This document shows positions 1 to 19,088 of a stretch of 64,000 nucleotides of DNA, piece after piece. Source of the stretch: Chromera velia (taxonomy: Eukaryota > Sar > Chromeraceae); NCBI GenBank assembly GCA_018398765.1, contig JAHBMJ010005563.1, positions 3,866 through 67,865 on the forward strand, given 5' to 3'. The notes beneath the pieces are model-generated. The model was not told the origin of the DNA, searched no databases, and worked only from the letters and a program-made list of their open reading frames with translations. The translations under genes were made by a program, and so were the position numbers. Within the stretch, counting starts at the first letter, position 1. Each line of letters begins with the position of its first letter.

Positions 1-17
1 GGGGGGGGGGGGGGGGG
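1..17. other. Poly-G tract at the window edge
   Basis: The window opens with 17 G residues. The same kind of poly-G run borders the N-gap at 50057-50322, so this probably marks a sequencing or assembly break just outside the window. It would explain why the 5' end of the first gene is missing. Confidence 0.5.
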
Positions 18-220
18 TAGTTGGTGTCTGCATGTATGTGTACTGGAGGTTCTTTCAAGAGCTTCACGGATGGTTGGATGCTCAGGCATCAGAGCAAGAA
101 AGATTAAATAAATATCTTACCGTGCATGTGTGCGGGGGAACCCGTCAAAGGTTCAAGCTTGTGCTGCGGCTAGACGGTCTCCTATTCCTCTGTCCGTGCA
201 CTGTCTTGTTGCCTGCCTGA

Positions 221-8537
<8,317 letters not shown>

Positions 8538-9996
8538 ATGCCTGACCAGAGAGCGGGGAGTGAGCGCAAAAGATTGGCAGGAAGGAGAGAATTTTGGGGA
8601 GATTGCGTCTCTTCTTTCTCTTTCAACTTGGCGCTGCTCATCAGAGAAAGAGGACCAGGCAGAGGCAGGGGCTGGCCTCGCCTGGGTCTTGTGCGTCCGT
8701 CGGTGAATGGTTTTTTGCGTGTGTTCGGTTTGCGTGGATGTGTAGTTTGCATTCAATCAGCAAAGGAGTACAAATGAGCATGCGCATGAGTCCACATAAG
8801 TCCGAAGCTAGGTCTGGAGGCCCGCGTTTTAATTGATGCGATATCGATCATTACGAAGTGTACGCCTGAAAGACTATTTGAAAAATACAAATTTTAGTAC
8901 AGCAAATCAAGATGTTCAAGCTATTTCAGCCTGAAATCAAAATTTACGGTATTATTTACCAGGTATGACATTGAGCGGAATTCCTCAGGCTAGTTTAGTT
9001 CCCAGTGGAATTAAAAAGATTTTAGTATTAATAGAATTTACAGGAAAATCAAATTGTTGCATCCATGCATGAATAACGTCAAGCCTAGCGTCAAGCGGTC
9101 ACTTGTAATCACCTATACATACACATATAGATTCAGATAGCTTTATCATAATTTTAATCAAAAATCTAGTTAAAAATATCGAATCGTATTACTGCATAGA
9201 GCATATTTACTAGACTGTGTAAACTACTGACAATTACAGTGACTTAGTGCTGCATAACTTGCTGTAAACTCATCCTTGAAGCAATTGTAAGCAAGACTTT
9301 GTGTCCTGGTTATTGCCGTATCGGCATGCAGGACTGTACAAGACTGCTAATGCAGTGAGTGCAACTTTCCCCTGTAATATTCGCATTCGAGTGATTCGAC
9401 TCATAATTCGAATTTCGAATATCAAGATAGAGATTTGCCCAGCCTCCCGGTTTTTCAAGACTGTCAGACTCCAATCGAAAGTTAAAACACTCGATCCGAC
9501 GAACGCGCCGGCAAACGAGACACACAAAGAACTGCTGGAAGAATTTCTAACTACAAAAGTTCATTGCCCTCGCCAATACACGACAAGCAGTAGAACTACA
9601 TGCCGTTGCAGCAAGATATGATAAATGGAAGCTGCGGCAAAACAGACGGGAAGAAAGACGAAAACTACGTTATAAAGCTAGTTACAAAGAGACGCATGGA
9701 GGGAACAGCCGAGCAAGACTCGGCTGTCAGAGAAAAAGGGACAAAGGTATGCATCCAAAAACAATCAGTAGAGGCCCGAGGGCTTTGTGGAGGGACACGA
9801 CAAATCAAGGGGGAGGTCGGACTCCCGGGCCCCTCTTGAGCTCCCGGACCCCGGCAACGACTCCCGAGACGACGTAGTGGACCCCGAACACTCCTCATCG
9901 TCCGGGTCGCCGGCAAAGAAGGAAGAGGAGGAGCCCCCCGCCTCCCCTCCTAATCGTAGCCCCTCTATCTCTCCAACCCCAATTGCGCACACACGC
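8538..9996. other. Intergenic, convergent 3' ends
   Basis: Lies between the stop of the + strand beta-galactosidase and the stop of the - strand NRAMP gene. From about 8820 to 9300 the DNA becomes clearly AT-rich and holds no convincing frame. Short frames at 9270-9621 overlap each other on both strands and show no family signature. I see no gene here. Confidence 0.6.
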
Positions 9997-11754
9997 TCAC
10001 AATGCCGCCCGGCTGTGCGGTATCGGTCGCCCATCACCCCCCCCCCCCNCCCCCCTTGCTCTCTCTTGTTCTTCCCCCTGCCCTTCTTCGTGTGTCACAG
10101 GGAGGCGGCTTTGGTAATCTCTCTGTGCGTAAAGACAGTGCTCTCTTTTGATAGGGAAACTCACAAGAGCAATCACAACGACAACATAAAGAAAAATGAA
10201 GGCTGCTGCGACAGAGGACCAAGTGCGCAAAGCATGGCCTAAGTCATCGACCAACCCGAAAACGTTACCCGCAACAACAGCCACACACATGGCGGCGGCT
10301 GCTGTCAGAGTGCTCCAATGGAGCGCGAAATCCCCCATTGTGTTCTTGGAGGCAGAAAATCGGAGGAGGGGAATGAGTGCGAATGGGAGTTGTGCTGCCT
10401 GCAGAATGTTCAGTCCGGAGGCGATTCTCTCAACCGACCTCTCAGACGACATTGCAGCAACACAAATGAGAGGGGTGATGGTGATACCCCTCGTCAACAT
10501 CACCCGCTGCCAGTAGGGAAGACGCAAATTCAAAAAACCCTGCATCACATACTGACCGGCCATCGTGCCTGTCATTGCTGCCGACTGTCCCGCTGCCAAA
10601 AGCCCGACTGCCCAAATGGCAACGGCCACGGGACCAAAGGCCTGACGGAGGGCCAAATGGGCATTGGCCATGTCCAGATTCTTCCCCGCAAACCCCGGGT
10701 TGGCAAACGTGCACGTCACGGCGAGATTGATCAGAAACGATGCCCCCAATGTTACTACTGCCTCCGCTGTAAAATACATATTTGCCTCCCTCACCTTCTC
10801 CTTCCTGTGCCCCTGAATCTTTCTGGACTGCACCAGAGCGGAGTGAAGGTAAATGTTGTGGGACATAATCACACACCCCACCAGCCCGAGAGCCTGGTTA
10901 GAGGCCTCCGGGGTGTCGGGCATTCCGGGTACGAACAAACCATACACGATGTGGGACCACTGGGGTCGGCTCATCACGAAATTGGCCCCAAAACAGACCG
11001 ACATGATCAAAATCAAAAGAGCAAAAAGGTTTTCCAAATACTTCACTCCCAGCAGACGGATGAACAAAAGCATCCAACAGTCTACCAACCCAATCACCAT
11101 ACCCACCCACAAAGGGAGCCATCCTGAGGTCATAACTCTCAAGGCAATTGCACATCCAATCACCGCCTGCAGATCTGCTCCTATGATGGCGATCTCTGTG
11201 ATTACCCAGAGGAGCACACTCAGACTACGAGGGTACTCTTCCCTGCACAGACTTGCCAGGTCTTTTCCTGTTACTGTGCCGATGCGTGCAGACAAAACCT
11301 GCACCAGCAACCCCCCCGCAGTGGCCCACAACAGAAGCCAAAGGAGCCGGTACCCCGCGTGGGGGGTCTCTTCGGCCTTCAGCGTCCCCACTTGGAGGTC
11401 ACTTTCTAAGTTGCCGGGGTCCAAGTAGGCCATGGCGACCAACCAGCCGGGGCCCAGGAACAGAGCAAACTTCCTCCAACTGAACCGGACTGTTCTTTCT
11501 GCCTCTGTCTGAGAGTCTCCGTACGCTCCCACTCCGTCTGGTTTTGTGCCTTCGTCATCATCTAGCACATCGAGGGCAGGAGCCTCCTCGAAATCCTCCT
11601 CTGTCGCCACTGTCACTTCACAGTGCACGCGCGCAGAACGAGAGTGAGGGATAGAACAAGAGGGAGGACGGAGAGAAAGAGATGGGTGAAGAACATCAGA
11701 AGACCCAGACCCAGTGAGGGCGTGTCTAAGAGAGGGATCTTTCCCGATCTCCAT
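9997..11754 (-). CDS. NRAMP-family divalent metal transporter
   Basis: A proton-coupled importer of Mn, Fe or related divalent metals, set in an endomembrane or the plasma membrane. Single exon, 585 residues from an ATG at 11752-11754. A ~90-residue polar, acidic N-terminus precedes a long series of hydrophobic helices. The helix-1 motif reads DPGNLESD near residue 112, giving the metal-binding Asp and Asn. The helix-6 motif reads IMSHNIYLHSALVQSR, keeping the key Met but with Ser where the family usually has Pro (MPH). The transport signature GQSAAMTGTMAGQYVMQG follows near residue 400. An ambiguous base at 10049 sits in a C-run that encodes Gly near the C-terminus, so the last ~15 residues and the stop are uncertain. 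Family assignment is secure; the metal is not visible from sequence. Confidence 0.95.
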   Translation of the reverse strand: MEIGKDPSLRHALTGSGSSDVLHPSLSLRPPSCSIPHSRSARVHCEVTVATEEDFEEAPALDVLDDDEGTKPDGVGAYGDSQTEAERTVRFSWRKFALFLGPGWLVAMAYLDPGNLESDLQVGTLKAEETPHAGYRLLWLLLWATAGGLLVQVLSARIGTVTGKDLASLCREEYPRSLSVLLWVITEIAIIGADLQAVIGCAIALRVMTSGWLPLWVGMVIGLVDCWMLLFIRLLGVKYLENLFALLILIMSVCFGANFVMSRPQWSHIVYGLFVPGMPDTPEASNQALGLVGCVIMSHNIYLHSALVQSRKIQGHRKEKVREANMYFTAEAVVTLGASFLINLAVTCTFANPGFAGKNLDMANAHLALRQAFGPVAVAIWAVGLLAAGQSAAMTGTMAGQYVMQGFLNLRLPYWQRVMLTRGITITPLICVAAMSSERSVERIASGLNILQAAQLPFALIPLLRFSASKNTMGDFALHWSTLTAAAAMCVAVVAGNVFGLVDDLGHALRTWSSVAAAFIFLYVVVVIALVSFPIKREHCLYAQRDYQSRLPVTHEEGQGEEQERARGXGGGGDGRPIPHSRAAL

Positions 11755-12408
11755 GTCTGGTGTCCTGTTCAGTCAGACAGCTTGCACTTCTTCACCCCGA
11801 CTCAACCAATCTCCCTCAAGTCAGTATCTTGACGCCGACCCCAGTGAGCCGATGTGCGGCGTCCTGGACTATCAAGCTCTTACAACTGAAGCAGCGGCAC
11901 GCTCAAGCGTGTGTGCGGGTGCACGGGAAGGAGATCTGGTTGGTCCTTTGCAGACAGTTTTCTTTGAGGAGCAGAGGCCACTGAACAGAGCAAGATTGAT
12001 CGAAGATCAGAGCCACACTGGACGACAAGTCGGTCTGCGACACGAGACGGCTGGCCCGCGCAATCCCGCGCATGCCGCGCGCGCGGCTTGACTTTTTTTT
12101 CGGACCCGGCCCGAGCAGATGAACTACATGCCGGGGCACTTTTTGCACGCAGGAGTTGACGGGGCCCAGAGTGGTCCCAAAATGTCGCATGTTTCTTCTC
12201 CTGTGTTGTGCATGTGAGACGCATGTGAGACGCGCAGTGTCAGAATGTGTCAGAGTGACTGAGTGACACACTGTCTCCAACACGTTTTCTCATCCAGCTG
12301 GTTTCCAGTGCTACCTCTTGTCTGTGTGAGAGCACATTTGACTGAGTCACTTCCACGGACATGGCCTGACAGACTCTTGAGATGTTATGACGTGAAGCGA
12401 CAGTAGAA
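11755..12408. promoter_or_regulatory. Divergent intergenic region between NRAMP (-) and L29 (+)
   Basis: About 650 bases between two divergent starts, so both promoters should lie here. It contains a GC-rich block around 12050-12085 with repeated cgcgc steps. No clear TATA box was picked out. Short frames in this interval overlap on both strands and have no support. Confidence 0.4.
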
Positions 12409-13107
12409 ATGACGGGCGTACTACTGTTGCCGTGTATTTTTTTTCTTCTCGGCTTGTGCCACCTCGGCCTTGCCTATGTTGTTTCACTTCCACGGTCGTC
12501 AGAAGGGCTGTTCGTACGGAGACGGACACCCATTCTGTCGTCCAGAGGTGTAGTAGAGATGCGGTTCTTCGCTGCAAAGGATCTAAGGCACCTATCGAAC
12601 GAAGAGATTTACGAAGAGATCATCCATTGTAAGAAGATGTTGCCGAAGAGAATTGTGAGGCAACAACCGGAAATGATTCGAAAATTTTTGGCGTCCAACT
12701 TTGGACCAGATGAGCCAGACAAGAAACCAGGATGGGATAAACTGTTCCCATTCGAGTCCGAATTTCTCTTCCCAAGCCCCCCCCCGAAGAAATGGGAGAA
12801 GGACCACTACAAACGGAAGATCAGACAACTGATTGCGATCCTCACAGAGCGGGACATTGGTATTGATGGTCCGAAAAGCGAAAACTCAATGTGGAAGGAC
12901 TCCGAGACACGAAAGTACTATCTCCTTAAGGGCGTGCACAAGAAGAAACGCCCATTGCCTCAAGGAGCGCGGTATGTCAGAGGGCATGGGCTGGTTTACG
13001 CAGGGCAGGAGGTGAAGCCCAAGATGCCGAAGAAGACACAAGAAGAAGAAGATGATGACGACGACGATTATGAGGAGGACTATGGCCCTGTCTTTGATGA
13101 CGATTGA
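12409..13107 (+). CDS. Probable plastid ribosomal protein L29 (uL29c), nuclear-encoded with targeting leader
   Basis: Single exon, 232 residues. Residues 1-23 form a hydrophobic signal peptide (MTGVLLLPCIFFLLGL then LGLAYVV) followed by a basic, Ser-rich stretch to about residue 50. This looks like the bipartite leader used for import into plastids with more than two membranes. The mature part has the two-helix uL29 pattern: LRHLSNEEIYEEI near residue 59, then YKRKIRQLIAILTERDIG near 133-150, which matches the family's closing helix and its RxIARxxTxLxE pattern. A ~45-residue insertion rich in Pro, Asp and Lys separates the two helices, and an acidic C-terminal tail (DDDDDDYEEDYG) is added. 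Bacterial L29 is about 65 residues, so most of this protein is leader and extension. Another small helical ribosomal protein cannot be excluded. Confidence 0.62.
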   Translation: MTGVLLLPCIFFLLGLCHLGLAYVVSLPRSSEGLFVRRRTPILSSRGVVEMRFFAAKDLRHLSNEEIYEEIIHCKKMLPKRIVRQQPEMIRKFLASNFGPDEPDKKPGWDKLFPFESEFLFPSPPPKKWEKDHYKRKIRQLIAILTERDIGIDGPKSENSMWKDSETRKYYLLKGVHKKKRPLPQGARYVRGHGLVYAGQEVKPKMPKKTQEEEDDDDDDYEEDYGPVFDDD

Positions 13108-13487
13108 GGTAGTACGGGATTGTCCTGGACGAAGGGAGTGTGAGGTGGGGGCAGGTGGAAGGAGGAGACTGCCGAAGAAGAAGGAGGACTGGAGACGGAG
13201 ACGGCAATGTCCGTCCGTCATTCCACTGATCGACTCGATTTCTTTCAGTAAAGCCAAAGTGATTTTTCTCTTTTTCCGTCTCAATCACTCTCTGTCCGTA
13301 GAGACGGCAAGTTGACCGACCCTTCAGCCCCTCGGCCGAATTCCTTCCTGGCTGTTTGTCTGTCTGGTCTTGCACGTTCGGGTAGAGGAGAGATGAGAGA
13401 GGGGCAGATGGATTTCTGTACTTCTCATGGAGACAGAATGAAAAGGGTGGTACAGTGACAGCAGGCATCAAAATCATTTCTAGAGAA

Positions 13488-13575
13488 ATCGGCCTTCTCC
13501 TCTTGTTCTTTCTTCCTTTTTTTTTTTCTTCCTTCGTTCCTTCGTTCGTCTCTTCTTTCTTTTCTTTTCTTTTTT

Positions 13576-13618
<43 letters not shown>

Positions 13619-13640
13619 GTCTGTCTGTCTTTCTGTCTTT

Positions 13641-13675
<35 letters not shown>

Positions 13676-13768
13676 GTCTTTTCTTTCTTTTCTTTCTTTT
13701 CTTTCTTTTTTTCTTTCCTTCCTTCTTTCTCTAATTCTCTCTCACATTCTTTCTGTCTTTCTGTCCGT

Positions 13769-13816
<48 letters not shown>

Positions 13817-13820
13817 TCGT

Positions 13821-13852
<32 letters not shown>

Positions 13853-13974
13853 TCGTTCTTTCTTTTCTTTCCTTCCTTCCTTCCTTCCTTCCTTCCTTCC
13901 GTCTGTCTAGCCGTCTGTTCTTCAAGGCTTTCTTTCTTTCTTTCGTTCTTTCTTTCTTTCTTTCTTAGTATTTA
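13488..13974 (+). repeat. Pyrimidine (CTTT)n microsatellite
   Basis: Nearly 490 bases of ctttcttt with ctgt, cctt and cgtt variants. Long open frames across it encode only Phe-Leu-Ser repeats and are artefacts of the repeat. Confidence 0.95.
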
Positions 13975-15843
13975 TTTCTAGGTGTGATCTGTAAAGTTTT
14001 AAAGTGAAATAAAGTTTAAAGCCTAGTTTGAGTCTGTAGACTGTAGACTCTAAAATATAACTTTTGAAACATACTTTAAAAGTTTTTGTCATACATACAC
14101 CAATCCTGTAGTAGTGTTACATAAAGTTAAATATGTAACAATTACTCCTGACCCTCCCTTTGTTGCACATAAAAGTGTGTAACAATTAGTGTGCAATATA
14201 ATTCTAAACAAATCTACCATCTCTCTCATAGGCGAGTCATATATCGTAATAAGACAGTCAGCACAGGAAAGGATCGAAAGAGGTAGAGTGCTGACTGTCT
14301 ATCACTCAGAAAGAAAAGGGGTCAAGTGGAGTGGAAAGATGGATGGAGATGTAGGTAGACGATACAAGGGAATGTACCGTGAAGATCAGTGGGAGAGCTA
14401 TAAATGTATCTCAGGAACTTAGTAGAGATATCCCCACGGAGAAATCTCGTGCAGAGACTTAGAGAGAGATCTCGTACAGAGAAGTCTGTTCGACAAGGAC
14501 TCTTTACTAGAACCTTGTATTTATTGTTTGTAATGCTTTAATTGCTTGCATGCATAAGATTGCAGGCATTTGTGGTGCATGGATTTACTGTGGATCAATA
14601 CAGTGTCGATTGCCCCAGCATGCCTGATTGATTGGCTTGCATGGGTGCGGTGCGTACGTGCGGAGGCCGTGGCTTGATGCTTAGGCCTTTCTATGGTCTT
14701 GAATACAGTGGTTGCATAAGTAACACTTTACGTGTATTCCTTTCTTTGCAGTAGTAGCGAAGGAGGTAGATGTGATGGTAAGTATGCGAGCGTGTCTTTT
14801 CTTGTGTCTATATTGTATGTGTCTCATTACGTATATTTCCCTCCTTGTAGCGGTAGGAAGTGTAGACGAGAAGGAAATTTGAATAGATTCAAAGAGAGCA
14901 CAATGTGTCTGTGTTTGGTTGCGTGCTTTATGTAGGTAAGTTGTTGACACTTTGTACGATGCTTTACTAGCTCTACACTGCAACTTTTTTGAAGTTTGAG
15001 TGTGTGACAGTGTGTGGATTATGTGTGATTGCAGCATGAACCCTGCTTCTTGTGTCTGCGAAACGAGGCGAAACGAGACGGGCAAAGGCAGCAAGCTTTC
15101 TAGAGGAGAGCGTTACTTCACCCACATGCGTACAATGGCTGTGTAGGTTAACTATGTTTGTTTTACGTTTGTTTATGTGAATGCTTAACTGCGTGTATGT
15201 TTATGTATGTTTATGATCATGAATTGTAACTTGAAGTGAGAAGAAAAGAAATCTATGCAGTCTGTCTTTCTTTCCTTTCCTTTACATGCCCTCCGCCTCC
15301 TTCTCCCTCGTGAAGAGATCCGAACGATGACGGCGTGTTGGAAAAAAAAAAGATTGCATTGAAAAAAAAGTTGGGAAGGCCTAATTTTTTTTTCTTTTTT
15401 TCTTATTTTTTTATTTCAAGTGCCTCCAAAAGGAAAAGAATCAGTTTTGACTCTGAAACTTATTTTTCCACATAAAATGTGAACCTAACTTTTGACTTAA
15501 AAAAAAAAACAGAAAAAAAAAGTTGAGGACGCCTAATTTTTTTCTTCTTTTTTTTATGTGCGGCGCCTAGTAGCATAACATATAGCATTAATTGATGAAC
15601 CTAGTAATCTAAATATAGTGATCAATAAATATAAATCTATAGACGGAAATAACACATTTTTAATAAAAATGAAAAAAGAAACAGGGAAAGGACTTAAAAG
15701 AAGCCAGCAAGAAATTAAAAAAGGAATAACACGCAGAGAAATAGACAGAAGGAAGGAGAATATGGAAGGAGAAATTAAAACAGAAAAACACATACCAGAT
15801 CAAGCAAAGAAGAAAAGAAACATTAGAAGAAACAAAAAGATAA

Positions 15844-15845
<2 letters not shown>
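13975..15845. other. AT-rich non-coding stretch with homopolymer A and T runs
   Basis: No gene was recognised. The region holds several A8-A10 and T8-T9 runs between about 15340 and 15560, including two similar short pieces of the form cctaatttttttt near 15380 and 15530. Short frames at 14189-14422 and 14681-15094 carry no family signature. Confidence 0.5.
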
Positions 15846-15898
<53 letters not shown>

Positions 15899-15899
15899 A

Positions 15900-15935
<36 letters not shown>

Positions 15936-15937
15936 AA
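15846..15937 (+). repeat. (GAAA)n microsatellite, left flank of a mobile element
   Basis: An uninterrupted gaaa tract with a short gaga patch. It runs directly into the left inverted repeat of the element starting at 15938. A matching gaaa tract resumes immediately after the element's right end. Confidence 0.9.
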
Positions 15938-17951
15938 CTAGGCGTAGGCCATTTAAAAAAAAAAAAAACTATAAAAAAAAATGAAAAAAATCTCGAATAA
16001 AATTTATTTACAAAAATACCCCCCCTGCAAAAACTAAAAGAGGCTCAAACAATTTAAGACCGGTTTTAAGCTTCTAAAACCCCAATAAGTTTTTTTAAAA
16101 TACTTACAGTTGTTCACAAAAACTTTTTTTTTTACTTAATATATATTTTTAGCCCCTAGGTCTATATTTTCCTAGTCATTTCTTCTACTATTTCCTAGTA
16201 TATTTTTATATTTAAATTTGTAGTATTATATGTATGATTGAACTTGTTTGAACGGTCATAGAACACGCGTATTGCCTTCTTTTAATACTTTAACCACTTT
16301 GAGAGGAACCTCTGCCCACCCCCCCACAAAGCCTTTGTTGCCCGCTGGCATCGTCATCTTCTTTCTCCGAATCTTCTCAAAGTCGGAGATGTCTGCAACT
16401 CGAAAAATGTTTTTAAAACAAGACACATCATTGTCTTCAACCATCAGACCAAATATTGATGTTTCGCCACTGCGTTCAAATAGGGGGGCGCGAAGACACT
16501 TGACTGTCGAATCTTTGTGTTTTAGATCACGAGCGGCAGGACCGGTGAACCTCCTGCCTGAAGCACTAAAAACAGCCTGCACTTACGCTAATTCGTAACA
16601 CTCCACCTCCCCTTTCTCTCCTTTTAATTTGTGCAATATGTGTAACCATACCTACGCTTTTTCTTTTATGACTTGGCTGGCTTCATCCGTCACCCGTCTC
16701 CACACTCAAGGTGGTGCCCCTTTGCCTGAAGGCCATCAAGAATCGGATTCTTTCTCTCCAACTCAGTTATCTCTTCTTTTATCACAGCTGTAATTATCTT
16801 CAACTTGCCAGTTCTGTCTTCGATCAAGATTCTTCCAAATCTGTCTCTGCAAACTCCATCGGGAGCGGTCTTTACCCCTGAGTCCTTATCCCCACTCTCT
16901 TTTTCTTCTGTCTCTGAATCATCTTTCTCGAAATCTTCCCCTTCTTTCCCCTTCCCCTACACATAGCTGTGCAGTCTTTCAAAGTCTGTGTATGCTGTGT
17001 CAACGTTTGCAATGCCGGGCTCTGTCTTATCACTGTTATCCTCCTCATCTTTCTCCAACTCTGCAGACAAAGAGTCAGCTCTCACCCCAAGCTCCTCCAT
17101 CTAATCCATTTTCTCACAAACCTTTCGAACTTTCTCCTCAAATGAGTCAGTCTTCTCATAAAGAGAACAACGCTTCCCCCCTTTCCTGCCCCCCCTCAAG
17201 TGCGCAGCAATCTGGGGAGTCTCTGTAAAGAAGAAGTCAGGGGTAACATCCTTGAGGTACCTTGCCATAATGAGTGCAGCTACCCGAATCTCTTGCTTGA
17301 TCGCCTTATCGGTCGCATCCCCATAAGATACTGGAAGGGTTGACCAATGTGGAATATCCTGCGCAGACCTCTTGTTATAGCCGGCAATGGCGGGGTCATC
17401 GAACAACTCCATGTTCAAAAACGACTTCCTGACACGAGAGAGAAAACCAAACTCGTTGCAGAAAAGCATGATTGTGAATGCGGCTGCGTAGAGGTGGCAG
17501 ATAAAAAAAAACAGTTTGCAAATTTGAGATCCAAAAAATCAGAAAGCAAGTACAATTAAACAGTCCCGCGCCGGGCCCCGCCTGATAAGGCGGATGGGAG
17601 AGTGTGCATTCATCTCAAAACTGAGCTCAGTTCGGCGCGCAAGAGTGGAGACTGCAGTTCAAAGCTCTCTGAATGAACATGGTTTCATTTTTCTTGCTGC
17701 TCAGACTTGTTGATCAATCAATAAAGTATATTCGATCAATTCATTTACTTTCAATTATTTTCAATTATCCTATAATTGCCCTTAAAGTTTTTGAAGAAGC
17801 TATAGTGAATAGGGGGCGAAGACTAGGTCCCTAGCATCAACCTAGGCATCAACATATCAAAACTCTAAAAAAAAAAAAAAACTCTAAAAAAAAAAAGGGA
17901 AAGAAAAACGCCCAATAAAATTTAGAGTTTTTTTTAATGGCCTACGCCTAG
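15938..17951. mobile_element. 2.0-kb inverted-repeat DNA element (element D) sitting in a GAAA microsatellite
   Basis: The 16-base terminus CTAGGCGTAGGCCATT at 15938-15953 recurs as an exact reverse complement at 17936-17951. Both ends continue inward into A-runs. Both outside flanks are gaaa repeats, so the element seems to have inserted into a microsatellite, which hides any target duplication. The interior is AT-rich at the edges and has coding-like minus-strand sequence in the middle. No transposase motif was recognised, so it is probably non-autonomous or an unfamiliar family. Confidence 0.68.
16256..17469 (-). pseudogene. Decayed or multi-exon coding remnant inside element D, unknown function
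   Basis: The minus strand holds a 122-residue frame (17101-17469, starting MLFCNEFGFLSRVRKS) and a 108-residue frame (16256-16582). Between them lies sequence whose translation stays strongly protein-like, with acidic and Lys-rich stretches such as ELERKNPILDGL, but with a few in-frame stop codons. Either introns were missed or the gene has decayed. No known domain was recognised. Carriage inside an inverted-repeat element suggests an element-borne or captured gene. Confidence 0.4.
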
Positions 17952-17986
17952 GAAAGAAAGAAAGACAGACAGACAGACAGACAGAC

Positions 17987-18017
<31 letters not shown>

Positions 18018-18128
18018 AGGAAAGGAAGGAAGGAAGGAAGGAAGGAAAGAAAGAAAGAAAGAAAGAAAGGACAGACTATATGTTTCTTCTTCTCCCTCCT
18101 TTCCTTCATGAACACAAAGAAAGAAGGA

Positions 18129-18163
<35 letters not shown>

Positions 18164-18325
18164 GACAGAGAGACAGACAGACAGACGGACGGACGGACAG
18201 TCAGGCAAACAGACAGACAGACCGACAGAAAGACAGACAGACAGACAAAAAGAAAGAAAGAAAGAAAGAAAGAGAAAGAAAGCGAAAGAAAGAAAGAAAG
18301 AAAGAGAAAGAAAGAGAAAGAAAAA

Positions 18326-18377
<52 letters not shown>

Positions 18378-18510
18378 GAAAGAAAGAAAGAAAGAAAGAG
18401 AAAGAAAGAAAGAAAGAAAGACAGAAAGACAGAAAGACAGAAAGAAAGTGAGAGAGAATTAGAGAAAGAAGGAAGGAAGGAAAGAAAGAAAGAAAGAAAG
18501 AAAGAAAGAC

Positions 18511-18541
<31 letters not shown>

Positions 18542-18548
18542 CAGAAAG

Positions 18549-18583
<35 letters not shown>

Positions 18584-18596
18584 AAAAGAAAGAAAG

Positions 18597-18631
<35 letters not shown>

Positions 18632-18668
18632 GAAAGAAAGAAAGAAAGAAAGGAAGGAAGAAAGAAAG

Positions 18669-18699
<31 letters not shown>

Positions 18700-18706
18700 C
18701 CGGCAT
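17952..18706 (+). repeat. Long compound (GAAA)n / (GACA)n microsatellite
   Basis: About 750 bases of gaaa units with gaca, gaga, ggaa and gacg variants. It includes a non-repetitive core at about 18074-18115 that recurs in reverse complement near 33466-33508. Frames of up to 279 codons across it are artefacts of the repeat. The tract directly follows element D. Confidence 0.95.
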
Positions 18707-18965
18707 GACAAAGTTTCCTGCTTTCCTTTCACTTTTCTTGAGTATGCAGACAAACTGACCTACAGACAGACCGACAAAAGGACACAAAGAAATTCAGAAA
18801 GAAAAAGAGACGAACAGACGGATAATCAGACATAAAGGGAGAGAGAAAGACAAAGAAACATGCCAGACAGAGACGAATGAGGAAACAAACGATCGACGAC
18901 ACAGAGAAGTAAGACGTCCGCACAAAGAAGAGACGGCCATTCATAATTTCCTGATGAGTCCACGT
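18707..18965. other. Short unique spacer
   Basis: About 260 bases between the microsatellite and the 40-bp tandem repeat. No gene seen. Confidence 0.5.
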
Positions 18966-19085
18966 ACAGACTCTGAAGCTACTCTGCTTGGGCCTTTACT
19001 CGTGAACAGACTCTGAAGCTACTCTGCTTGGGCCTTTACTCGTGAACAGACTCTGAAGCTACTCTGCTTGGGCCTTTACTCGTGA
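18966..19085. repeat. 40-bp tandem repeat, three near-identical copies
   Basis: The unit begins acagactctgaagctactc and repeats at 18966, 19006 and 19046 with almost no divergence. It ends only a few bases from the stop codon of the minus-strand methyltransferase gene, so it would be transcribed in that gene's 3' untranslated region. Such uniform copies suggest recent expansion. Confidence 0.95.
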
Positions 19086-19088
19086 ACA

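Noticed and set aside
10318-11127. 269-codon plus-strand frame
   Set aside because: Antisense shadow of the NRAMP gene, whose minus-strand reading has full family motifs.
13455-13910. 151-codon Phe/Leu/Ser frame
   Set aside because: Encoded by the (CTTT)n tract; no unique sequence.
17948-18787. 279-codon minus-strand frame and matching plus-strand frames rich in Lys/Glu/Arg or Phe/Leu/Ser
   Set aside because: They are direct read-outs of the gaaa/cttt microsatellite, open in several frames at once.
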